From NCBI GenBank assembly GCA_937896265.1, contig CALBMD010000261.1:1-14045 (forward strand): 14,045 bases of DNA, in the 5' to 3' direction. This document shows, one piece after another, positions 1-5,945 of this stretch. Within the stretch, counting starts at the first letter, position 1. Every line of letters starts with the position of its first letter. A program made the position numbers and the translations under genes. Below the pieces are notes generated by a model that saw only the letters and a program-made list of their open reading frames with translations, was not told the origin of the DNA and searched no databases. The stretch is from an uncultured Pseudomonadota bacterium. Its GTDB lineage: Bacteria; Bdellovibrionota_B; Oligoflexia; Oligoflexales; Bog-1112.

Positions 1-1
1 T

Positions 2-64
2 CCAGACCTTGCGTTGCTTTCTAGTCGTCAAGGCAATTTAGATGCGGTAGCCCTGCTAGGCTAA
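2..64 (+). CDS. 3' end of an upstream gene, possibly a TolB-like beta-propeller protein (partial)
   Basis: Frame 2 is open from the window edge for 20 codons and ends at TAA (62-64); frame 1 hits a stop within 8 codons. The visible tail contains SSRQGNLDAVALL, which resembles the PD40/TolB propeller-strand pattern (S-x-R-x-G-N-x-D followed by hydrophobic residues). A TolB end would fit the YbgF/CpoB-like gene that follows, since tolB, pal and ybgF are usually neighbours. The tail is too short for a firm family call. That it is coding is likely but inferred; the TolB identity is tentative. Confidence 0.45.
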   Translation, partial: PDLALLSSRQGNLDAVALLG

Positions 65-84
65 AGCAGCATGTTTTCTTTTCT
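53..84 (+). terminator. weak candidate terminator after the upstream gene
   Basis: CTGCT (53-57) and AGCAG (65-69) can pair around a 7-base loop that contains the upstream stop codon. They are followed, after four bases, by a T-rich stretch (74-84). The stem is only 5 bp and the T tract is interrupted by C, so termination would be weak. A promoter for the next gene follows immediately, which makes a transcript boundary here plausible. Confidence 0.25.
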
Positions 85-94
85 ATTTTGAGCT

Positions 95-103
95 TGATAT
101 AAT
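95..103 (+). promoter_or_regulatory. extended -10 promoter for the CpoB-like/LysM lipoprotein pair
   Basis: TGATATAAT at 95-103 is a perfect extended -10 element (TGn followed by consensus TATAAT). The -35 region at the usual 17-base spacing is poor (TTTCTT, 75-80), which is typical of extended -10 promoters. Transcription would begin near 110, giving a leader of about 20 bases before the ATG at 132. A ribosome binding site AAGGA lies at 120-124. Confidence 0.6.
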
Positions 104-131
104 ATGGCAAGCACAAGATAAGGAAAAAAAG

Positions 132-974
132 ATGGCCCTTCCCATCTTAAAGAAAAACCAATCTCTCAAAAGAGTTGGAATTTATCTCGTTATTTTAACA
201 ACAGGTTGCGCTTCTTTTCTTGCCAAAGAAGCCAAAGAAAAACCGCAAATGCCAGCTACCGCATCTGGTTTTTCTGATGGCGATTCTCTTGAATTCAAGC
301 AAGCTAAGACATGGATCAGAGTGCAAGAGTTGGAAGAGCAAGTTTTAACACTTAAGGAGCGAGTAGCGCTTTTGGAAGAAGGCTTTCTTCTCCAAATCAA
401 TCCAAAAGCTACCCACCCCCAAAAGTTGGATAAGCAAGAAAAATACCAGCCTCCTTCAACGCCAAAAGAGAAACCAAAAGCAGAACCATTGGCATCTACA
501 AATAAAGATCTTCTTCCAGAGTCAATTAAAAATCATGATCACGTGCAAATGACTGAAGCGGTAGTGATTACTGATCAAGAAGTGGTTACTATTTATAAGA
601 AAAAAATCTTAGAAGCAAAAAATCTTTTTGAAGAAGGAAAATTTGGAAATGCTTATCTTGATTTTTCAAAATTAGATCAAGAGTTTGGCGACCAAGTAGC
701 ACAAGGTGAACCAAAGTTTTGGATTGCCAGATGTTGGTATGCACTGAAAGAATATCAGAATGCAAAACAATCTCTTGAGAGATTCATCGATGTTTATAAA
801 ACAAGCGATCATTTTGTAGCTGCAAAATTTTATATTGCCAAATCAGAACTTGGGCTTGGGCTAACAAACCAAGCAAGAAAAAGACTAAAAGAAATTGTCA
901 CCGAACACCCTTATGAAGAGCATGCTGAACAAGCAAAACAACTCCTAGTCGAGCTTTCGCACGACTTCTCTTAG
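132..974 (+). CDS. YbgF/CpoB-like lipoprotein with coiled coil and TPR repeats
   Basis: This is a 280-residue envelope protein. A basic N-terminus and a hydrophobic stretch (about 14-25) lead to a lipobox ending TTGC with Cys26, so it is probably lipid-anchored in the outer or inner membrane. A coiled-coil segment lies at about 61-88 (WIRVQELEEQ, LKERVALLEE). A Pro/Lys-rich linker runs to about 145, then TPR-like helices fill about 152-276 (the FEEGKFGNAY type, repeated at KEYQNAKQSL and LTNQARKRLK). Coiled coil followed by C-terminal TPRs is the architecture of YbgF/CpoB, which in E. coli coordinates PBP1B and Tol-Pal during septal peptidoglycan synthesis and outer-membrane constriction. E. 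coli CpoB is soluble and periplasmic, so the lipid anchor differs. The start has AAGGA 7 bases upstream. It is probably co-transcribed with the LysM gene 12 bases downstream. It could instead be a BamD-like TPR lipoprotein, but the coiled coil argues for CpoB. Confidence 0.78.
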   Translation: MALPILKKNQSLKRVGIYLVILTTGCASFLAKEAKEKPQMPATASGFSDGDSLEFKQAKTWIRVQELEEQVLTLKERVALLEEGFLLQINPKATHPQKLDKQEKYQPPSTPKEKPKAEPLASTNKDLLPESIKNHDHVQMTEAVVITDQEVVTIYKKKILEAKNLFEEGKFGNAYLDFSKLDQEFGDQVAQGEPKFWIARCWYALKEYQNAKQSLERFIDVYKTSDHFVAAKFYIAKSELGLGLTNQARKRLKEIVTEHPYEEHAEQAKQLLVELSHDFS

Positions 975-980
975 AGGAAG
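973..980 (+). promoter_or_regulatory. Shine-Dalgarno fixing the TTG start of the LysM gene
   Basis: AGAGGAAG overlaps the stop codon (972-974) of the preceding gene and lies 6 bases before TTG at 987. No ATG or GTG in this frame gives a complete signal peptide, so the binding site and the lipoprotein signal together select the TTG. Confidence 0.7.
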
Positions 981-986
981 CTAAAC

Positions 987-2432
987 TTGCGATATCTTTT
1001 TGCTACATTACTTCTTGTAAGCACCCTTAACGCTTGTAAAACAGCCTCTTTAGACGAAGAAGAGCAGGCAAACGATACCACTGATGAAGAAAATGTATCA
1101 AGTGAAGAGGATTTTTCTGATGCAGAAATATCGGCAGAGCAAATAGAGACAAACGAGACAGCTTCCAATGCTTCTCAAACGACAAAAGATCAGCAAGAAC
1201 TATCAAAACCAGGCTTCGAAAACAAAACACCAGAAGAACCGCCCATCAAAAATTCTATGAAAAACCAGGCATCTTCTAGCTTGAAGACTGAAGCTTCTCC
1301 TGAGGTTTCACCTGAAACAAAGGTCCTCTCTCCTGAAACAATTTCTTTTGGCCAAAAATCTTTTGGTTTAAGACGAGATTTGGCTCCTCAAGAAGCTCCT
1401 GAGGAATATGTTGTTCAATATGGCGATACGCTTTTTGAACTATGCGAACAATTGATCGACGATGGAAATTTTTGGCCTAAGCTTTGGTCGCTCAATCCAG
1501 ACATTAAAAATCCTCATGTCATCTGGCCTGGTATGCGGCTTAGATTTTATAAAGGAAACGACATAGAGCCGCCACTGCTTGAAATATCAAGCAGTGATCA
1601 AGAACTTGTTATTGATCAAGATGAGAACTATAAGAAATTTATGTCCAAATATTTTTCTGATAAAAAATCTTCATTTGAAAAAGCAAAGATACAGATTATT
1701 ACTCCAAATGAGTTAAAAAAGCAGTCAGATAGTATTCTTGTAGCAAACAATAGCGTTGCAAATAAACGCTCCGTGGTAATTCCTGGTTTTATTTTTGAAA
1801 ATGAAATTGCTGCCAGCTGCACCGTTAAACGCGCTTTAAATGGTGAAGAGCTTATTTCAGAAAAGATGAAATTTATCTGTGTTAGCAGCGAAAAACCCGC
1901 TATTAAACAACGCTATACAGCCCTTCGATTTTCTAAAAAAGTGACCGACAATAGCGGAGAAACTATCGGATTTATCTATCAATTTGTTGCGCAGGTAAGC
2001 CTTGATAAGCACGAAGGCAATTATCTAGTTGGTAAAACATTAACTACTCGTCTACCACTAGCGCCAGAAGATATTCTCGTCCCTTATCGCAACACCCAGC
2101 ACATCTATGATAACGAGAGCAAAGGGCCTATCGCAAATATCAAAGCTGATATAGTTGGATTTGATGAAGATGGCCGCGGCTATGGCGGCCTAGGTCAATT
2201 GGTCTTCGTAAGCAAAGGAAGCCGCGCTGGTATGCAAGTTGGCCAAGTCTTAAAAATATTTGAAAACAGCGAGTTTGATGCTTTTAGCCATCCAATTGGC
2301 ATAGAACTAAAAGACCAAGAGGTAGGCAGGGTCAAGATTGTCGATACCACCCCCGTCGGGTCAGTAGCTCTTATTATTGCTAATACAAAAGAGGTACAAA
2401 TTGGTGACCGTCTTGGGCGTGAAAAACTCTAA
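987..2432 (+). CDS. LysM-domain lipoprotein with acidic linker
   Basis: This is a 481-residue exported protein starting at TTG, with a strong ribosome binding site overlapping the previous stop. Its signal peptide (1-16) ends in a good lipobox LNAC, making Cys17 the lipidated residue. Residues about 20-60 are very rich in Asp/Glu/Ser, and a low-complexity Pro/Ser/Lys region continues to about 135. A LysM domain follows at about 140-190 (YVVQYGDTLFELCEQ, then FWPKLWSLNP and VIWPGMRL), predicted to bind peptidoglycan glycan. The C-terminal half (200-481) has no named domain I can assign, but its last 90 residues show a repeated pattern (SRAGMQVGQVLKI, EVGRVKIVDTTPVGSVALI, QIGDRLG). That resembles small beta domains in outer-membrane-associated proteins such as the FlgT C-terminus. 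With the CpoB-like neighbour it suggests a peptidoglycan-to-membrane tether. LysM and the lipoprotein nature are seen; the exact role is unknown. Confidence 0.82.
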   Translation: MRYLFATLLLVSTLNACKTASLDEEEQANDTTDEENVSSEEDFSDAEISAEQIETNETASNASQTTKDQQELSKPGFENKTPEEPPIKNSMKNQASSSLKTEASPEVSPETKVLSPETISFGQKSFGLRRDLAPQEAPEEYVVQYGDTLFELCEQLIDDGNFWPKLWSLNPDIKNPHVIWPGMRLRFYKGNDIEPPLLEISSSDQELVIDQDENYKKFMSKYFSDKKSSFEKAKIQIITPNELKKQSDSILVANNSVANKRSVVIPGFIFENEIAASCTVKRALNGEELISEKMKFICVSSEKPAIKQRYTALRFSKKVTDNSGETIGFIYQFVAQVSLDKHEGNYLVGKTLTTRLPLAPEDILVPYRNTQHIYDNESKGPIANIKADIVGFDEDGRGYGGLGQLVFVSKGSRAGMQVGQVLKIFENSEFDAFSHPIGIELKDQEVGRVKIVDTTPVGSVALIIANTKEVQIGDRLGREKL

Positions 2433-2450
2433 TAGAGCCTATTATTTTTT
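2430..2450 (+). terminator. weak hairpin plus T run after the LysM gene
   Basis: TAATAG (2430-2435) and CTATTA (2439-2444) can pair around a 3-base loop, followed directly by six T (2445-2450). The stem contains one G-C pair only, so it is thermodynamically weak. Its position right after the LysM stop codon and between convergent genes is appropriate for a terminator. Part of it overlaps the end of the opposite gene. Confidence 0.35.
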
Positions 2451-2954
2451 AAATTTATAAATAACATCTTCAATACCAATCGGCACCCAAAGCAAGTAAG
2501 AAGCTTTTAAAAAGAGCTCTACAATTCTTTTTCTATCATTAGTCTCTAAATGCCAACCAACTTGGTTTTTGACAATGAGAAGATCCTTAGTGCCATAAGT
2601 TTTTCGCAAGCCATTTTTTAAGAATGTCAATTTCACATTACCACCACGATCAGGTGTACAGTTGGCACACCTAAGCTTGACAGCATCAAGGCCTGATTCA
2701 CGAGCAAGGACAACATCTGTATCTTTTACTTCATCAAAGCTAAAACTAATTTCTTGCCCTTTAGTACTTGCAATAAGAGCTATTGCGTCGCCTTCGTCAT
2801 CTACTTCGATAAAAAGACTGTGCACAGTGCCATTTTCCGGCTCAGAGATAGCATCTACAAGATGAGTCCGCTTTGCCAACAAAATGGTACTAAATGACAA
2901 ATAAATGAAAGAAAACATTGAAACCCAAGCCTGCATGATCCGCAAATTCACCAT
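2442..2954 (-). CDS. small exported protein of unknown function
   Basis: I do not recognise this protein. The start chosen is the ATG at 2952-2954 (170 residues), because TGAGG lies 6 bases upstream. An in-frame ATG four codons earlier (2964-2966) has no ribosome binding site, and its own AGG codon is part of that site. The N-terminus has a hydrophobic segment (about residues 8-27 of the short form) ending FSTILLAKRT, probably a Sec signal peptide or a single membrane anchor. The rest is a mixed, probably beta-rich domain of about 140 residues. It has a CANC motif (residues 96-99) that could be a disulfide or metal site, and a hydrophobic patch near the C-terminus (ASYLLWVPIG). It is convergent with the LysM gene, with stops 9 bases apart, and divergent from dprA. 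A periplasmic location is inferred; no function can be assigned. Confidence 0.65.
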   Translation of the reverse strand: MVNLRIMQAWVSMFSFIYLSFSTILLAKRTHLVDAISEPENGTVHSLFIEVDDEGDAIALIASTKGQEISFSFDEVKDTDVVLARESGLDAVKLRCANCTPDRGGNVKLTFLKNGLRKTYGTKDLLIVKNQVGWHLETNDRKRIVELFLKASYLLWVPIGIEDVIYKFKK

Positions 2955-2960
2955 AATTTG

Positions 2961-2965
2961 CCTCA
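2961..2965 (-). promoter_or_regulatory. ribosome binding site selecting the downstream ATG of the small exported protein
   Basis: Read on the minus strand, TGAGG is followed by CAAATT and then ATG (2952-2954). This is the only good Shine-Dalgarno near the start, and it overlaps the alternative upstream ATG (2964-2966). Confidence 0.6.
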
Positions 2966-3015
2966 TTTAATGAATATTTGTGCTTTTTTTAACCTTAATT
3001 CGACTGCAGCTTTTT

Positions 3016-3021
3016 AGTCAA
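3016..3021 (-). promoter_or_regulatory. possible -35 box (TTGACT) for the small exported protein
   Basis: On the minus strand TTGACT matches the -35 consensus at 5 of 6 bases. No convincing -10 lies at 16-18 bases (best TAAGGT), so this is only a candidate. The 145-base divergent gap 2955-3099 must contain promoters for both flanking genes, but no clear dprA promoter is visible. Confidence 0.2.
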
Positions 3022-3099
3022 TGTTCTTTTTTTATTTGATCTACATGTCACTTCAAGACTTCTACGACAAAGCTTAGGGTTAATGAGAAGGAGTTTTTT

Positions 3100-4041
3100 A
3101 TGCATGAAACTATCTTGAAACCATATTGGATTACCGCTCATGTCTATTCTCAACTTGTCTTTCGTTATATACATCCTGAAAGGATCAACAGCCTGCTTCC
3201 TGTCGAAAAGCCAGAAAAAATTCTTGGGTGGGATAAATGGACAAGATCTGAGTGGCAAGATTTTATAGAGCCTCTACTTAAAAAATTTGAAGCGTGTATG
3301 AACGGAAAATCTTCTGAGATAACAGAAAGGCTACTAGTTCATAAAATTTACAGCTATCTAAAGGACATTAAAGAAGCAGGTGGCAAAATCCTTACTTATA
3401 TTTGTCAAGAGTATCCAGAGTCTCTGCGGCAAATTACGAATCCACCATTAGCACTTAGTACTATTGGTTTTACTCATCATCTTAAATCACCGGCAATCGC
3501 TATAGTCGGTTCACGAAAATCAAACAGTCACGCCATTTCTTCTTCTTTCACCTTAGGCCAGTGTTTAAATAATAATCTCATAGCTACTATCAGCGGTGGT
3601 GCTTATGGCTGCGATGCTGCGTCACATTGGGGAACTCTTGCCAGCCACAACTCTTGCCAAGCTGTAGTAGTCTTCGCTGGCGGCTTGATCTCTCTTCAAC
3701 CTCAAGGTAACCGAAGTCTTTTTGCAAAAATTTTGGAATCTGGTGGTTTAATTATCTCTGAACGTTTACCCACTGCAAAAACGAAACCATTTGATTACCC
3801 GATTCGCAACCGCATTATTGCCGGCCTTTCTCGCGCTACTGTCATCATGCAAGCGAGCATGAGGTCAGGCACGATGACAACTGCTAATTACGCTCTAGAT
3901 CAAGGCAAAGAAGTTTTGGTGTTAAAGCACCATTTAGAAAACGAAAGCACCTCAGGATCAAAGCAGCTAGTAGAAGATGGCGCCTTAACATTTAATGACA
4001 ACACTGACTTTATGAATCTTTTGGGTAGATATATCTTATGA
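3100..4041 (+). CDS. dprA: DNA-processing protein DprA (Smf)
   Basis: DprA binds incoming single-stranded DNA during natural transformation and loads RecA onto it. The protein is 313 residues, with a divergent N-terminal helical part (1-95) and a Rossmann-like core at about 100-300. Family landmarks are visible: the YPESLR entry (105-110), VGSRKS (136-141), SGGAYGCDAASH (165-176, matching the SGxAxGxDxxAH signature), SER (220-222), RNRIIAGLS (236-244) and SGTMTTA (256-262). Two departures stand out: Gln251 where most DprA have Glu (the 'VVEA' strand), and KHHLENEST in place of the usual 'VPG' loop near 276. It ends right after the core and lacks the C-terminal winged helix found in many DprA. 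The start has a strong GAGAAGGAG 6 bases upstream. The gene overlaps the downstream ATPase gene by 4 bases (ATGA). The family call is firm; a role in transformation is inferred. Confidence 0.93.
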   Translation: MHETILKPYWITAHVYSQLVFRYIHPERINSLLPVEKPEKILGWDKWTRSEWQDFIEPLLKKFEACMNGKSSEITERLLVHKIYSYLKDIKEAGGKILTYICQEYPESLRQITNPPLALSTIGFTHHLKSPAIAIVGSRKSNSHAISSSFTLGQCLNNNLIATISGGAYGCDAASHWGTLASHNSCQAVVVFAGGLISLQPQGNRSLFAKILESGGLIISERLPTAKTKPFDYPIRNRIIAGLSRATVIMQASMRSGTMTTANYALDQGKEVLVLKHHLENESTSGSKQLVEDGALTFNDNTDFMNLLGRYIL

Positions 4042-4919
4042 CTCATACTTGGTTAGATCGTATTGCCGATTTTTTTAGTGACCCTAGCCTTATTGAGGTC
4101 ACTCTAAACGGTCCTGAAATTACACATTTTCGCACAGCGCATAACGATAGCTTGGGACCAGTTGTTTTTACCGACCATACTTCTATGATGCAAAATTTAC
4201 AAATGTACGCCATTGGTCTAGGATTAAGGCTAGATCCAAAATTTCCCTGCTCAGGCGGTATTCTTAATCTTAATCAGCTCTCACTCAGATGGCATTTCAT
4301 TATCCCACCAGCAGCTAAATGGACAATAGCATCTTTTCGCAGGCATTACTTTTACCATATTGATAACTTAGAATTCAAACCAAACGAAAAATGGCATAAG
4401 GTGCAATCTATCTTTCAAAAAAGAGAACCCTTACTGCTTTGTGGGGCAAGTGGCTCTGGGAAAACAAGCCTTTTAACCAAGCTATTAAAAGAATCTAGTA
4501 TAAAAGAGCGGGTTGTTATCATTGAAGATATCGCTGAGCTACCTACCTACTCACCCTATTGGATACATCTTTTAGGAAAAAAACCAGATCTAGAAGGTAA
4601 ATATGCCTTATCATTACGAAGCCTTTTCCAAGAAAGTCTGCGTCTAGCACCTGATAGACTGATTGTTGGGGAAATGAGAACACAAGATGCTGGTATGTTT
4701 TTCGAGGCTGTTTTAGCTGGTCACCCTGGCTGCACTGCTACTATTCATAGTAAAAGTTCTCAAAGCCTTTTGGCACGCATTAGCTATCTATGTCGGGACA
4801 AATTTATGACTCTGCAAAAATCAAATTCTTCGACAGAAGGCACCCTTATTTGGGGAGTGTTTTTAGATCAAAAAACACAGGCTATTGAAGAAATTTGTCC
4901 TTTTTTTGCTGTCTCATAA
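4038..4919 (+). CDS. short CpaF/VirB11-type secretion (pilus) ATPase
   Basis: This cytoplasmic P-loop ATPase belongs to the type II/IV secretion superfamily, whose hexamers power pilus assembly or substrate export. An N-terminal CpaF-like domain (about 10-110) opens with DPSLIEVTLNGP, equivalent to the 'DPSVTEImvNGP' of CpaF. It is followed by LRWHFIIPP (83-91) and SFRRH (99-103). The ATPase domain has Walker A GASGSGKT (136-143), an Asp-box IIEDIAELP (161-169), a Walker B-like LIVGEMR (208-214, Glu212) and a His-box CTATIHS (232-238, His237). All catalytic positions look intact. At 293 residues it is shorter than VirB11 (about 340) and CpaF (over 400), and it lacks the extra N-terminal helical domain of CpaF. 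It starts inside the dprA stop (ATGA), so it is translationally coupled. No pilin, platform protein or secretin is nearby, so it is an orphan ATPase. A role in DNA uptake is a guess from its partner. Confidence 0.85.
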   Translation: MTHTWLDRIADFFSDPSLIEVTLNGPEITHFRTAHNDSLGPVVFTDHTSMMQNLQMYAIGLGLRLDPKFPCSGGILNLNQLSLRWHFIIPPAAKWTIASFRRHYFYHIDNLEFKPNEKWHKVQSIFQKREPLLLCGASGSGKTSLLTKLLKESSIKERVVIIEDIAELPTYSPYWIHLLGKKPDLEGKYALSLRSLFQESLRLAPDRLIVGEMRTQDAGMFFEAVLAGHPGCTATIHSKSSQSLLARISYLCRDKFMTLQKSNSSTEGTLIWGVFLDQKTQAIEEICPFFAVS

Positions 4920-4922
4920 CAG

Positions 4923-5927
4923 CTACCAGGCCCTAGGGGGATGATTTAAAGGAATGCTATCCAAGGATAGTTGGACCCATTTTTTAAAAGCCTTCTCTTC
5001 TTCTATTTGCTTTAGCTTTTCTATCAATTTGATTCTGGCTTCACTATAAGAAAGAATATGTTCTTTTTCCTTTTCTATTATCAAAATAATATGAAAGCCA
5101 TAAGTTGACTTCAAAATATTAGAAATTTGTCCTTTTTTCATAGGATACACGACATCATAAAATCGTGGCATTCCAGAACCCGCGTAAATAGGGCCCAAAT
5201 AGCCACCAAATTCCGCTTCAGGCGCAATAGAATATTGCTTTGCCATAGCAACAAAATTTTGTTTGCTCAGCAAGGGGGCAGTACGCCTGGCTGTCTTTTC
5301 GTCAGCAAAAACAATTTGACGAATATAAGTGGCATTAGGAGCCCTAAATTGTTCGATATGCTTTTTGTAAAACTCTTTAGCATCATCTTCGCTGATAGTT
5401 ATATGCTGATATACTTCCTTTTCAAGATAATTTTTAACAATACTCATCTCACATACTCTTTGCTTTAGCTTTTGCCTGGCTCCCTGTTCTTGGAAATCTT
5501 CTGGGTGTTTTACAACAAAATCTTGATATTCTCTTTTGCATTGAGTCTCTAAATCTTTTTTTACCCGAGCAAAGTCCTTTTCTTTGGTCAAGTATTGATA
5601 CAAAAGTTTTCTTTCGACAAGAGACTCTAAAACTTTTTCTCGAAGTGGCTCAACAAACTTTTTCTCGTCTTCTTTCTCTGTAGCTGAACTCGAAAAAGTT
5701 TTCGATAATTTCAAGTTTTTAGTTAAAATACCGATCTCAAAATCAATATCTGCTTGTTCAATAGATTCTTCGCCAACAACTAACAAACTATTTTTAGAAA
5801 ACCGCCTCTTGACCACAGAATCATTCCATAAAAATTCGTTATAGCCTGTATTGGCAATCTTCCAAGCATAGACACCAAGACCAATACAAAAAAATAGCAC
5901 GGCACTATAGCCTAACGTTTTTTTCAT
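4923..5927 (-). CDS. membrane-anchored PpiC/parvulin-type peptidyl-prolyl isomerase (SurA-like)
   Basis: This is a 334-residue periplasmic folding chaperone. An uncleaved-looking hydrophobic segment (5-24, LGYSAVLFFCIGLGVYAW) anchors it in the inner membrane. A helical, charged SurA/PrsA-type N-terminal chaperone domain spans about 45-180 (LREKVLESLVERKLLYQYL is typical). The parvulin domain lies at about 197-287 (YIRQIVFADE, FGGYLGPIYAGSGMP, YPMKKGQIS, TYGFHIILI). A C-terminal amphipathic helix (295-318) follows, as in other PpiC/PrsA proteins. Parvulins of this group isomerise X-Pro bonds and help fold outer-membrane or secreted proteins. It is last in the run top6B-top6A-mfd-this gene, 18 bases after mfd. 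The start has GGA 8 bases upstream, a weak site. Its stop lies 3 bases from the convergent ATPase gene. It could be named PpiD or SurA; it is too short for PpiD and has one parvulin domain only. Confidence 0.85.
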   Translation of the reverse strand: MKKTLGYSAVLFFCIGLGVYAWKIANTGYNEFLWNDSVVKRRFSKNSLLVVGEESIEQADIDFEIGILTKNLKLSKTFSSSATEKEDEKKFVEPLREKVLESLVERKLLYQYLTKEKDFARVKKDLETQCKREYQDFVVKHPEDFQEQGARQKLKQRVCEMSIVKNYLEKEVYQHITISEDDAKEFYKKHIEQFRAPNATYIRQIVFADEKTARRTAPLLSKQNFVAMAKQYSIAPEAEFGGYLGPIYAGSGMPRFYDVVYPMKKGQISNILKSTYGFHIILIIEKEKEHILSYSEARIKLIEKLKQIEEEKAFKKWVQLSLDSIPLNHPPRAW

Positions 5928-5945
5928 AATGAAAATCCACAGTAC

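Noticed and set aside
3036..3065. TTGATC / TTCTAC as a dprA promoter
   Set aside because: The spacing can be made to fit (18 bases), but the -10 matches only 3 of 6 bases. Not better than chance in AT-rich sequence.
4908..4923. Inverted repeat GCTGT-N6-ACAGC between the convergent ATPase and isomerase genes as a bidirectional terminator
   Set aside because: The stem is 5 bp and the T run precedes the hairpin on the + strand; on the minus strand it is followed by A, not T. Neither orientation gives a valid intrinsic terminator.
5127..5468. Open frame of 113 codons on the + strand within the isomerase gene
   Set aside because: Antisense to the parvulin domain, with unlikely composition and no translation signal.
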